Below, in pieces: positions 9,155 to 17,358 of a stretch of 37,062 nucleotides of DNA. A model generated the notes under the pieces. The model saw only the letters and a program-made list of their open reading frames with translations, searched no databases and was not told the DNA's origin. Origin of the DNA: an uncultured Eubacteriales bacterium (GTDB taxonomy: Bacteria; Bacillota; Clostridia; Peptostreptococcales; Anaerovoracaceae); assembly GCA_900318105.1 (NCBI GenBank), contig ONJG01000015.1, forward strand, positions 1 through 37,062, read 5' to 3'. Within the stretch, counting starts at the first letter, position 1. Each line of letters opens with the position of its first letter. Position numbers and translations under genes: made by a program.

Positions 9155-11080
9155 TTAATCCTGAAGACTCATCCACTCATCATAGAGTGCACTGATCTTC
9201 TCTTCATAATCCGCCATCTCGGCCGCCTTTTCGGCAAGCCATGCGGCATCCTGACCGCTGCTTTCGTTTATCTCATCCTGAAGCTCCGCAAGAAGAGATT
9301 CGAGTTCATGTATGCGTTCCTCTGCGGATTCTTTCTGCCTCTCTCTTCTTCTGTCCTCCGCCTCCTGTTTTTTCTTTTCACGCCTGTCCTCTTCAGATTT
9401 TCTGACCAGCTGCAGGGTGACCTCCTCTTCAGACGCTTTACTGACTGCTGTTGTATCTTTGCCTTCTGCTTTAGCTTCCTTCTTTTCGAGGTAATAATCG
9501 AATTTGCCCCTGTACTCCTTAAGACCTGTGGGCGTAAGCTCGAGTATTCTGTCCGGAATCCTGCTGAGTAGATATCTGTCATGCGAGACTATTATCAGCG
9601 TCCCTTCAAATTCCATAAGCGCCTCTTCGACAATCTCCCGCGACTCTATATCGAGGTGGTTGGTGGGCTCATCCAGCACGAGGGTGTTTGCTCCCGAGAG
9701 CATGAGCTTAAGAAGAGACAGTTTGGCTTTTTCTCCTCCCGAAAGGTCTCTGACCAGCTTGAATACATCATCTCCGAGGAAGAGAAATCTTCCGAGCAAG
9801 GATCTCATCTCCGTATCGGTATAGAGATGATATGCATTCTTCATCTCTCCGAGCACAGTCTCGTTATCGTCGAGCAGCATCTGCCCCTGGTCGTAATATC
9901 CGAATTCCACATTATATCCGGTCCTGAGATATCCCTCATCCGCTTTGATATGACCCAGTATTATCTTTAAAAGTGTGGTTTTGCCGACTCCGTTGTCGCC
10001 TATGATGCATATTCTCTCGCCCTTTCGCACGAGCATATCCACATTTCTGAACAGCGTCCTGTCAGCGAATGATTTGCTTAGTCCCTCTGCCGTAAATACC
10101 TCGCTGCCGCTCTTGAAATCGGCATCAAAGCTGAGCTTCATCCTGCTCTGCCTGATGCGTGGTTTATCGATAAGTTCCATCTGTGCGAGGCGCTTCTCCC
10201 TGGATCTCGCTCTCTTGGCCAGGTGCTCGGTCCCGTGCTGACGGAATCGCCTTATCATCTCTTCCTGCCGGGCTATTTCCGCCTGCTGGTTGGCATATTC
10301 TCTCCTGAGAACCTCCATGCGTTCTTCTTTCTTTACGAGATACTCGCTGTAGTTGCCATCATAAGCATCCAGCGTGCCCTCATTCATATCAAATATCCTG
10401 GTGACTATGCGGTCCAGGAAATACCTGTCGTGAGATACCACGATAAGGGTGCCTTTGTAATTTGAGAGGTAGTTCTCAAGCCAGGACAGCATAGAAAGAT
10501 CAAGATGGTTGGTAGGCTCATCCAGCATCAGTATATCGGGATTTTTAAGTAGTATGCAGGAAAGCGCCAGCCTGGTCCTCTCTCCTCCCGAGAGTTTATC
10601 CACGGACTTTCCGAAATCCTCCTCACCAAATCCCATGGCCCTGAGAGTTGAAGCAAGCTCGCTTTTATATGTATATCCGCCGCTTTTTTCATACTCTTCC
10701 ATAAGCTCGGTATATTCGCTGAGATTCTTATCGAAATCTGCGCTTTCGTGATCGGATATGAGCAGGGACAGTTCATTAATTCTCCTCTCCATCTCATCGA
10801 ATTTGCTGAAGCTCTTCGATGCTTCATCGAGGACCGTCCCGCTTCCCATGAAATTGTTCTTTTGTCTGAGATATGCCAGGCTCTGATCCCTTCGGATGAA
10901 CACTTCACCCGAAGTAGGCTCCGTCTCGCCTGAGATTATCCCTAGCAGCGTGGATTTGCCGCAGCCGTTGGCTCCGACCACACCTATCCTGTCCCCCTTA
11001 TTAACGCCAAAACAGACATCTTCGGTGATGATGTCTGTTCCGTATGCTTTGCTGATGTCTTTGCCCGATATTACTATCAT
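9155..11080 (-). CDS. ABC-F family ATPase (translation factor type)
   Basis: A soluble protein of 641 residues with two ABC ATPase domains and no membrane segments. Walker A motifs are GANGCGKST (36-44) and, in the second half, GDNGVGKTT; signatures are LSGGERTR and LSGGEKAK; both Walker B regions read MLDEPTNHLD or LVLDEPTNHLD, the ABC-F hallmark. The interdomain linker is rich in Arg/Glu (RQEEMIRRFRQHGTEHLAKR), and a C-terminal charged coiled coil (about 540-635) resembles the Uup/YdiF type. ABC-F proteins act at the ribosomal E site; housekeeping and antibiotic-protection members cannot be told apart here, though the tsa-gene context favours housekeeping. Its ATG directly abuts the tsaD stop codon, so it is the last gene of that operon. 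Confidence 0.93.
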   Translation of the reverse strand: MIVISGKDISKAYGTDIITEDVCFGVNKGDRIGVVGANGCGKSTLLGIISGETEPTSGEVFIRRDQSLAYLRQKNNFMGSGTVLDEASKSFSKFDEMERRINELSLLISDHESADFDKNLSEYTELMEEYEKSGGYTYKSELASTLRAMGFGEEDFGKSVDKLSGGERTRLALSCILLKNPDILMLDEPTNHLDLSMLSWLENYLSNYKGTLIVVSHDRYFLDRIVTRIFDMNEGTLDAYDGNYSEYLVKKEERMEVLRREYANQQAEIARQEEMIRRFRQHGTEHLAKRARSREKRLAQMELIDKPRIRQSRMKLSFDADFKSGSEVFTAEGLSKSFADRTLFRNVDMLVRKGERICIIGDNGVGKTTLLKIILGHIKADEGYLRTGYNVEFGYYDQGQMLLDDNETVLGEMKNAYHLYTDTEMRSLLGRFLFLGDDVFKLVRDLSGGEKAKLSLLKLMLSGANTLVLDEPTNHLDIESREIVEEALMEFEGTLIIVSHDRYLLSRIPDRILELTPTGLKEYRGKFDYYLEKKEAKAEGKDTTAVSKASEEEVTLQLVRKSEEDRREKKKQEAEDRRRERQKESAEERIHELESLLAELQDEINESSGQDAAWLAEKAAEMADYEEKISALYDEWMSLQD

Positions 11081-12097
11081 CTAAAACTCCAGTCCCGGCA
11101 CTGCGTCCAGGTCAAATCCGCTGCTCTCACCTGCGAGATGAGCATAATATGCTGAAGATGCTATCATGGCTGCATTATCCGTGCACATAACGGGGCTCGG
11201 CTTTATGATTGAAATCCCGTGCTTTGACGCCTTTTCCTCCATCAGCTCTCTGAGCCTCGAGTTTGATGCAACTCCTCCCGCCATGACTATCTTGTCTCTA
11301 TTGAATTCAAGCGCTGCGCTTACGGCCTTGTCCGCTATTACCTCGACAACGGCCTCCTGAAATGATGCCGCCACGTCATTTACTTTTATCTCCCGTCCTG
11401 CCTGGCGTTCGCTGTTCAGATAATTAAGAGCCTGGGTCTTTAGCCCCGAAAAACTGAAATCATAGCTTCCGTCCTCAAGATATACCCTCTTGAAATGTAC
11501 GGCATCCCTGTCTCCGCTCTTTGCGGCCTTGTCTATCTTGGGTCCTCCGGGATATCCGAGACCTATAACCCTGGCCACCTTGTCAAAAGCTTCGCCGGCA
11601 GCGTCGTCACGGGTTGATCCGATCTTTTCGCACTTATTATAGTCGGTCACATTGACTATCTCCGTATGTCCCCCGGACACGACAAGCGCCATAAACGGCG
11701 GCTCGAGCTCGTGGTGCTCGGGGTAGTTGGCCGCTATGTGTCCGTGCATGTGATTTACTCCGACGAGAGGAATGTCCAGGGCAAACGCCATCGTCTTGGC
11801 TGCCGCAACTCCGATGAGAAGCGCTCCGACCAGTCCCGGTCCGTATGTCACTCCGATGAGATCGATTTCCCCGGCACTTACGCCTGCATCGCTCAATGCC
11901 TTATCCATTACATCATTTATCCGTTCGAGATGCTTTCTTGATGCTATCTCCGGAACCACGCCGCCGTAGTTGGTATGAATGTCTATCTGCGAGCTGATTA
12001 CATTGCTCATGACAAATCTTCCGTCCGCAACCACTGATGCGGCGGTCTCATCACAGCTTGTTTCTATTCCGAGCGTCAGAAATTTTCCGTCTTTCAT
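11081..12097 (-). CDS. tsaD: tRNA t6A37 threonylcarbamoyltransferase TsaD
   Basis: Transfers the threonylcarbamoyl group from TC-AMP to A37 of ANN-decoding tRNAs, together with TsaB and TsaE. The 338 residues show the ASKHA/Kae1 fold: [17 protein letters not shown] at the start, the metal motif NHMHGH with His116 and His120, GGHTEIV, and the C-terminal [10 protein letters not shown] with the metal-binding Asp. Length is normal. It follows rimI by 39 bp and is immediately followed by the ABC-F gene. All three bacterial-specific partners (TsaE, TsaB, TsaD) lie in this operon; TsaC/Sua5, which makes TC-AMP, is not in the window. Confidence 0.98.
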   Translation of the reverse strand: MKDGKFLTLGIETSCDETAASVVADGRFVMSNVISSQIDIHTNYGGVVPEIASRKHLERINDVMDKALSDAGVSAGEIDLIGVTYGPGLVGALLIGVAAAKTMAFALDIPLVGVNHMHGHIAANYPEHHELEPPFMALVVSGGHTEIVNVTDYNKCEKIGSTRDDAAGEAFDKVARVIGLGYPGGPKIDKAAKSGDRDAVHFKRVYLEDGSYDFSFSGLKTQALNYLNSERQAGREIKVNDVAASFQEAVVEVIADKAVSAALEFNRDKIVMAGGVASNSRLRELMEEKASKHGISIIKPSPVMCTDNAAMIASSAYYAHLAGESSGFDLDAVPGLEF

Positions 12098-12136
12098 TCG
12101 TATATTACCGCTTGCCTTTAAGTTGACAAATAAACT

Positions 12137-12616
12137 TTATTGGACATTCATATCTATTGTGATTTCTCCGAGCACTTTATCCATAAGAACTGCGTCCTCG
12201 GATCCTTTTGCATAATAGCCGGGCCTTGTTCCCACCTTTCTGAATCCCATTTTTTCATAGAGGGCCATCGCGGCTTCATTACCCGCTCTTACCTCCAGCG
12301 TTATGATGCTGAGCCCGAGCTCCTCACTCTTTCGGACCATATGATCAAGCAATGCTTCTCCTATGCCCTGCTTTCTGAACTCCGGGGCCACGGCGATATT
12401 ATATATCTGGGACTCTCCCTTTATGATGCGCATGTCTGCATAACCTGCCCTCTCGTCTCCGATGAGAGCGACTGCAACATAAATGCTGCCGTCATCCGAT
12501 GTGACATCCTTTGTAATCTCATCCGCGCTCCACGGAGAATCAAACGAATCTCTTTCTATCCTGGCCAGCGCCGGCACATCATACAATTTAGCCTGTCTTA
12601 TTTCGATATTTTGCAT
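12137..12616 (-). CDS. rimI: Ribosomal-protein S18 alanine N-acetyltransferase family
   Basis: A 159-residue GNAT acetyltransferase. The acetyl-CoA binding motif is IAVAPEFRKQGIGEALLDHM (motif A, with Arg/Gln-x-x-Gly-x-Gly), followed by ITLEVRAGNEAAMALYEKMGFRKVGTRPGYY, which is typical of RimI. RimI acetylates the N-terminal alanine of S18 in E. coli; in Gram-positives its genomic link with tsaB and tsaD is conserved, and substrate breadth is less settled. Its start overlaps the end of tsaB by 19 bp, pointing to translational coupling. Confidence 0.93.
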   Translation of the reverse strand: MQNIEIRQAKLYDVPALARIERDSFDSPWSADEITKDVTSDDGSIYVAVALIGDERAGYADMRIIKGESQIYNIAVAPEFRKQGIGEALLDHMVRKSEELGLSIITLEVRAGNEAAMALYEKMGFRKVGTRPGYYAKGSEDAVLMDKVLGEITIDMNVQ

Positions 12617-13344
12617 ATCTTGTCGCTCAGCGTCCCTTCTTTAAGCTTTTGCTCAGCCTCGGCGAGCCTCATATATTCGGGCATCAGTTCATCATAGCTC
12701 ATGACTTTCCCGGCTTTGGCACGCGCATATGTCAGAGCCGCAACCGTAGATGCATTCTGGTATCTTATCTCCGGGGGTGCATACAGCGTGGATGCTCCCG
12801 ATCTGTATTCCGAGATAATATCTTCATATGCATCGATGCCGTCACCTGCGAAGTAAACCGAATCACAGTATTTCAGGAGCTCAAGAAATTCCTCTATCAT
12901 ATACTGCTTTTCTTCGAGCAACACTTCCATGCTGCCGTCTGAGCGCTTCTTCCATGCTCCCGCATACACCTGATGCCTCCTCGCATTTATTATGACAGCC
13001 ACCGCATCGCAGCCTGCATCAGATGCAGCAGGCGATGCTCCGAGTGCCATCGCTTCAAGCGATGAAACCGATATGCATGGGATATTGAGAAACTGCGAAA
13101 GCGTCCTGGCTGCGGTCACGCCTATTCTTATGCCCGTAAACGAACCCGGTCCGACGGATGCAGCGACATGCGTCAGCTCATTTTTGCTGATTCCGGCATC
13201 ACAAAGAGCCTCATCGGCGAGGCCGATGATTCCTCTTAAGTGATTCATCTCCTGATCGCCCGATGCGCTGTGTATGATTCCGTCATCCGCTATGACGGAT
13301 GCAGATCCGTATTTTCCTGTTGTTTCAAATGCGAGTATCTTCAT
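12598..13344 (-). CDS. tsaB: t6A complex scaffold protein TsaB
   Basis: TsaB is the catalytically inert ASKHA partner that dimerises with TsaD and is needed for t6A synthesis. The 248 residues start MKILAFETTGKYGSASV and contain the family motif VGPGSFTGIRIGVTAARTLS, then SSLEAMALG. The C-terminal domain is shorter and less conserved, as usual. The gene lies 2 bp after tsaE and overlaps rimI by 19 bp. Confidence 0.96.
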   Translation of the reverse strand: MKILAFETTGKYGSASVIADDGIIHSASGDQEMNHLRGIIGLADEALCDAGISKNELTHVAASVGPGSFTGIRIGVTAARTLSQFLNIPCISVSSLEAMALGASPAASDAGCDAVAVIINARRHQVYAGAWKKRSDGSMEVLLEEKQYMIEEFLELLKYCDSVYFAGDGIDAYEDIISEYRSGASTLYAPPEIRYQNASTVAALTYARAKAGKVMSYDELMPEYMRLAEAEQKLKEGTLSDKICKISK

Positions 13345-13346
13345 TT

Positions 13347-13778
13347 CTATAAAATCTCTGCGATTCGTTCGCCTTCGCTTTCACCATATTCGAGGCATAT
13401 TGCCAGTGAATCTCCCGGCAGGACGTCTGCTGTTTTGTCAGCCCACTCTATCACGCACAGTCCGTCTCCGTCCAGCATGTCTTCGGCACCTGTATCCAGG
13501 AGCTCTTCTCCGCTTTCCAGTCTGTATACATCGAAGTGGTAGAGCGGCATCCTCCCGCTTTTGTATTCCTTTACGATGGTGAATGTAGGGCTGCTTATCT
13601 GTTCGCGCACGCCAAGCCCTTCGGCGATATATCTCGTAAGAGCGGTCTTTCCGGTTCCGAGATCGCCGATGAGCGCGACTACGTCGCCGGGCTCAGCAGC
13701 CTCAGCAATCCTGAGCCCCAGCGTGCGCGTATCGTCTTCCGTATTAAGCTTGAGTTTTCCTTTTTCTATGTCCTTCAC
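13347..13778 (-). CDS. tsaE: t6A complex ATPase TsaE
   Basis: A small P-loop ATPase that drives turnover of the TsaB-TsaD complex. Walker A GDLGTGKT is at residues 38-45, the Thr-rich switch SSPTFTIVKEY follows, then YHFDVYRLESGEELLD and the family's VIEWADK. At 143 residues it is of standard size. The start is GTG (13776-13778) with a weak AGG upstream and lies 5 bp after the ribU stop; no ATG is available, so expression probably depends on coupling to ribU. This ties tsaE to the FMN riboswitch transcript. Confidence 0.95.
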   Translation of the reverse strand: MKDIEKGKLKLNTEDDTRTLGLRIAEAAEPGDVVALIGDLGTGKTALTRYIAEGLGVREQISSPTFTIVKEYKSGRMPLYHFDVYRLESGEELLDTGAEDMLDGDGLCVIEWADKTADVLPGDSLAICLEYGESEGERIAEIL

Positions 13779-13783
13779 AGTCT

Positions 13784-14329
13784 CTACCTGGCCTCTCTGT
13801 GCAGAAGCCCCGAAATCCTCTTGTATACCAGGAATGTGATGAGGGAATTTATTCCTGCCTTCAGCAGGTTAAATGGTATTATGACCGTCGGTATCATGGC
13901 AACAACAGCTGATACCGGTGCTCCCATATAGTGCGGTGTTACCAGCAGGTTCATGACGCACATGATTGCTGTTGCAACTATCACACCGGTGATAAGAGCG
14001 ATTACCGCGGTTTTTCTGGTTTTGTTTTTCTTATACATCAAGCCTATTATAACCGCAACTATACCCGTGGCCACAAAATGCATAATAAAGCCGTAAAAAA
14101 GGTCGCCTCCGAGCAGAAATGCCTGGATGATGCATACAACGAGGGTCACCGCGAGTCCCTCCAGCGGTCCGAAGGCAAATGCCGTAATGTAGATCGGGAT
14201 ATCTGCCGGGTCGTAAACCAGGAACGGTGCCGGCGGAAACGGTATCCTGATTATCATCAGCAGCACCAGCGATACCGCGACCATAATCCCGAGTTTCGTT
14301 ATTTTTTCAGTACTGTAATTTTTGTTCAT
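13784..14329 (-). CDS. ribU: Riboflavin ECF transporter S component RibU
   Basis: A membrane protein of 181 residues that binds riboflavin and works with the shared EcfA/EcfA'/EcfT energy module, which is not in the window. Five to six hydrophobic helices are evident. The segment PPAPFLVYDPADIPIYITAF and the following FGPLEGL match the RibU pattern FLKYDPSD...FGPLAG. The specific call rests strongly on the FMN riboswitch directly upstream. AAGGAGG stands eight bases before the ATG. It heads the ribU-tsaE-tsaB-rimI-tsaD-ABC-F gene run. Confidence 0.93.
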   Translation of the reverse strand: MNKNYSTEKITKLGIMVAVSLVLLMIIRIPFPPAPFLVYDPADIPIYITAFAFGPLEGLAVTLVVCIIQAFLLGGDLFYGFIMHFVATGIVAVIIGLMYKKNKTRKTAVIALITGVIVATAIMCVMNLLVTPHYMGAPVSAVVAMIPTVIIPFNLLKAGINSLITFLVYKRISGLLHREAR

Positions 14330-14381
14330 AACATATTCCTCCTTTTCACATCATGAACGGTGGAATCTGTCAGGCATTAAT

Positions 14382-14408
14382 AATGACCTTGAGTCATTCA
14401 AGGCCATT
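14382..14408 (-). promoter_or_regulatory. Hairpin in the FMN riboswitch expression platform
   Basis: Between the aptamer and ribU, AATGGCCTTGA and TCAAGGTCATT pair over 11 bp (one G-U) around ATGAC. No T run follows and the ribosome site is some 40 nt downstream, so it is not a terminator. It may be an anti-sequester or spacer helix of a translational switch. Confidence 0.5.
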
Positions 14409-14433
14409 CATTACAAAGTGTTACCCATGTAGT

Positions 14434-14552
14434 GTTTCTTTCATCCGGACTATACCGTCGGTACCTGATTCTCACAGGTTCGGCCATAAGGCTCGCGGAC
14501 TTACGCATTGCGATCACCGCCGGTGTGGACTTTCACCACGCCCTGAAACAGA
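14434..14552 (-). promoter_or_regulatory. FMN riboswitch (RFN element)
   Basis: On the minus strand the conserved blocks appear in order: CAGGGCGTGGTGAAAGTCC, then ACACCGGCGGTGATC, AGTCCGCGAGC, a variable stem, ACCGACGGTATAGTCCGG and ATGAAAGAA. These are the signature of the FMN aptamer. It precedes ribU, so FMN would lower riboflavin uptake. The aptamer begins about 15 nt after the pepV stop codon, and I see no clear terminator or promoter between them. Confidence 0.97.
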
Positions 14553-14567
14553 TTTTACTTGTCGAGG

Positions 14568-16016
14568 CTATTCGGTCGCTTCCTCAAAGCACAGCAGATA
14601 GAGAGCTCTTGCGTAGATATGCGCCATCTTCATGAACGAATCAACGCTGAATTTCTCGTTTGCCTGGTGCATTGTGTTCTCGTCATCCGGGAACTCCGCT
14701 CCGAAAGCCAGAATATTATTTATCATCTTGGCGTAGGTGCCGCCTCGTATGATCATTGGTTTGGCGTCGGCGTCGTCTGTAATATCAGTGTATGCCTGCA
14801 TGAGTTTCCTGACCATAAGACTGTCAGGCTCCATGTATACGGCAGGCTGCACCATTCTCGTGACTATGCCGACGGCTGTGTCTCCGAGCTCCTGCTGAAT
14901 TCCGAGAAGTACATCCTCGTCGGAATACGTGACGGGAAACCTTATATTTACGGAGACCGTCGCTATATCCTCGTTAATATTAACCACTCCCACGTTGAAA
15001 ATCAATGGGCCGGATATATCATCCGAAAGTTCGCAGCCCATTCTCTCTCCGTGGAGGTCGAATCCGATGTGGCTGTTATAGAAATCTATGAAGTCGTTGA
15101 GTTCCTCTGAGGCAAATCCCACCCTGCCGAGGAAGTCAAACATAATGCTCGCTGCGTTCAGGCCAAGATACGGATGAGCCCCGTGTGCGGCTTTGCCCGT
15201 AGCCTCGATCACAAGAGCAGCGCCCTGTTTTTTGCTGCTGATCTCGTATCCTGTTTCTTCTCTGTACGCAGATACCTTTTCAGCTATCTCATCGAAGTTG
15301 GCCTTGTCTCCCGATATCACGGCTTTGGCTTTTTCCGGAACGGCATTGTGAGCCGTGCCTGCCTCAAATTTAGTGAGCCTGAGTTCCTCCTTTGCAGGTT
15401 TTGATGAGAACTTCTGGGCCAGGTCGAAGACAAAAATCCCGAGCTCTCCGTTCACCAGCGGAAAATTCCCGTCCGGAGTAAATCCCATTGCGGGATGTCC
15501 GCAGGACTCTGCATAGTGCTCCACGCTGGATGGTCCTGTCTCCTCATCAAGTCCGAGCACAAGTCTTATCGGCATGTGAGGCACCAGGCCTTCATCCTTA
15601 AGCGCTTTCATAGCATACAGGCAGGCCACCACAGGCCCCTTGTCATCGGATGTTCCTCTGCCGTAAAGAAAGCCGTCCTTTTCCTCCATCACGAACGGGT
15701 CTCCGTCCCAGCCGGTTCCGACAGGCACCACATCCAGGTGCCCTACGACTCCGAAGTATCCTTTGTTTTTATCTGATTCTGCCGCAGGAAACTCTATGTG
15801 ACCCGCATAATTGTCGTCGTTAAATGTTTCAAATCCAAGCTCTCTGCCCTTATCCAGCATATGAATAAGCGCATCGTGCACTCCCCGTCCGAACGGCAGG
15901 AGCTCTCCCTCTGCAGTCCTTACCGGATCTCCGTTTACGCTCGGCTTCGACACGGACTCCCTGAGAGTCTCTGTCATTTCTTCTTTATATGATTTCAGTC
16001 TTTCGAGATACCCCAT
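14568..16016 (-). CDS. pepV: M20-family dipeptidase, PepV type
   Basis: A cytosolic di-zinc aminopeptidase/dipeptidase of 482 residues that hydrolyses dipeptides and some unnatural peptides. Metal and catalytic motifs are in order: GHLDVVPVG (His93), GRGTSDDKGP (Asp124/125), GLDEETG (Glu158/159), FTPDGNFP (Asp182), and FPDDENTMHQANEKF near the C-terminus supplies the last His. The long lid domain between about 190 and 390 fits PepV and not shorter M20 enzymes. The frame is open 36 codons further upstream, but those residues are Arg/Ser-rich and derive from the overlapping upstream gene; ATG at 16014-16016 with AAGGAAG ten bases upstream is chosen. It lies 19 bp after the solute-binding lipoprotein gene. 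Confidence 0.93.
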   Translation of the reverse strand: MGYLERLKSYKEEMTETLRESVSKPSVNGDPVRTAEGELLPFGRGVHDALIHMLDKGRELGFETFNDDNYAGHIEFPAAESDKNKGYFGVVGHLDVVPVGTGWDGDPFVMEEKDGFLYGRGTSDDKGPVVACLYAMKALKDEGLVPHMPIRLVLGLDEETGPSSVEHYAESCGHPAMGFTPDGNFPLVNGELGIFVFDLAQKFSSKPAKEELRLTKFEAGTAHNAVPEKAKAVISGDKANFDEIAEKVSAYREETGYEISSKKQGAALVIEATGKAAHGAHPYLGLNAASIMFDFLGRVGFASEELNDFIDFYNSHIGFDLHGERMGCELSDDISGPLIFNVGVVNINEDIATVSVNIRFPVTYSDEDVLLGIQQELGDTAVGIVTRMVQPAVYMEPDSLMVRKLMQAYTDITDDADAKPMIIRGGTYAKMINNILAFGAEFPDDENTMHQANEKFSVDSFMKMAHIYARALYLLCFEEATE

Positions 16017-16035
16017 GTTGTTCTTCCTTGTGCTG

Positions 16036-17358
16036 CTATTCTGATTGCTGCTCCTCAGTCTGGTGATCTTCTGCCTGCTGCTCCTCCACATCCTCGAGGG
16101 CCTTGCTCTTTGCCTCGCTTTCACATATGTATTCGTTTACGGGCTTGCCGTCCTTCAGGGTGGAAAGGGTTACCGATCTGACTACATTTCCGCTGCCGTC
16201 AAAGGAAAATGCTCCCGTTGAACACTTAAGTTCGGAAAGCTCCATGAGAGAGCTCCTCAGGTCAGGTCCTTCCAGCGACTTTGCGTTGTGAATTGCATTT
16301 ATCATAATCAGATAAGCATCGTATCCGAGAGCGGCATTGTACGTAGGTATGTCATCACTCCCGTATCTGTTCGCATACTCTATCTGGAATCTCTGTGCTT
16401 CGGGTGTGATTGAATCGGATGTCGAACTTGTGCCCGTAAGCACAGACTCGTACGGAAATACTATTTTAATATCCGGGTGCTTTTCCATCAGGCTTATAAA
16501 GGCTTCGTCTCCCCAGCTTCTCTGTCCCAGGAAGATGATATCGGTCATCCCGTTTTTCTCTATGAGTCTGAAAAATACATCCATGTTTTCAGTACCGAGA
16601 GGAGCAAGGCAAATATTAACACCATTGCCCCTGAGGCCTTTTATGGCTTTTTCCATCTCTTCTTCAGTCGGCATTATCTCCGTCTCGTATTTAATAGTGC
16701 GGTTTCTTCTGCCTTTGAGGTCCTTGGCCTTGGTTTCGAACCCGTCCTTCATGGCCGCAACGCTGCTGTCATTTTTGAGTGTGACTATGCCTATGTTTTC
16801 GGATTCCTTTTCTTTTATTGCATACTCCGCAAGGCCCTGTCCCATCTGGGATTCTGTGATGGAGGCCCTGAAATAGTAGGAATTGCCCTGTGTGATAAGC
16901 GGATTTGTCGCAGACGCCGTAATGGTCGGAATCTGAGCTTCTTCGACAAGCTCAGATGCCGCAAGAGATGTAGCTTCGCCTGCAGAACCGATCATTGCAA
17001 CCGGCTTCATCTCAATCAGTCCCTGCACGGCTGTCCTTGTTGCACTCACGCTGGACTTTGTATCGACCTTGGACAGGACCACCTTGTATCCGTCCACGTT
17101 GTTATAGATGCTGTTGGCCAATTCAATACCTTTTAGTTCCTCGAGTCCTCTCGCGGCATTTCTTCCGGTCTGAGGCTCAAAAACACCTATGGTTATGGTC
17201 TGCTGGTCTTTTTCCGATCCCGCCTTGTCTATAAACGTTCCCTTAAAGCTGTTATATGTCGTGCACGATGACATGACAAATGCAAGCAAAAGAACCAGGG
17301 CAGTTACAACTGTCCACCTGAATTTGCCATTTATTATTGTTTTTCTGGTTTTATCCAC
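16036..17358 (-). CDS. Solute-binding lipoprotein, branched-chain amino acid (HAAT) type
   Basis: A 440-residue extracytoplasmic binding protein of the Leu/Ile/Val-binding (periplasmic-binding type 6) fold. A basic start, a hydrophobic helix (VVTALVLLLAFVMSSC) and a lipobox cysteine at residue 32 predict a lipoprotein. The mature domain shows ITIGVFEPQTGRNAARG, MIGSAGEATSLAASELVEEAQIP and NSYYFRASITESQMGQGLAEY, standard for the family; the tail is a Gln/Glu-rich segment. GTG at 17356-17358 is preferred since AGGAGAG stands before it; an ATG at 17380-17382 (eight codons longer) is possible. It overlaps the dusB stop by 8 bp. No permease or ATPase of such a transporter is nearby, so it is an orphan here. 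The ligand is unknown. Confidence 0.87.
   Translation of the reverse strand: MDKTRKTIINGKFRWTVVTALVLLLAFVMSSCTTYNSFKGTFIDKAGSEKDQQTITIGVFEPQTGRNAARGLEELKGIELANSIYNNVDGYKVVLSKVDTKSSVSATRTAVQGLIEMKPVAMIGSAGEATSLAASELVEEAQIPTITASATNPLITQGNSYYFRASITESQMGQGLAEYAIKEKESENIGIVTLKNDSSVAAMKDGFETKAKDLKGRRNRTIKYETEIMPTEEEMEKAIKGLRGNGVNICLAPLGTENMDVFFRLIEKNGMTDIIFLGQRSWGDEAFISLMEKHPDIKIVFPYESVLTGTSSTSDSITPEAQRFQIEYANRYGSDDIPTYNAALGYDAYLIMINAIHNAKSLEGPDLRSSLMELSELKCSTGAFSFDGSGNVVRSVTLSTLKDGKPVNEYICESEAKSKALEDVEEQQAEDHQTEEQQSE

Noticed and set aside
9134..9155. Terminator after the ABC-F gene
   Set aside because: Only a 6-bp CCGCGG palindrome is present and no hairpin with T run is seen on the minus strand.
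10528..10908. 126-residue minus-strand frame
   Set aside because: It lies in another frame inside the first ATPase domain of the ABC-F gene.
14382..14408. Terminator of the FMN riboswitch
   Set aside because: The 11-bp hairpin has no T run after it, so intrinsic termination is unlikely.
15984..16124. N-terminal extension of PepV
   Set aside because: The extra residues are Arg/Ser-rich and overlap the lipoprotein gene; the ribosome site and family start support ATG 16016.
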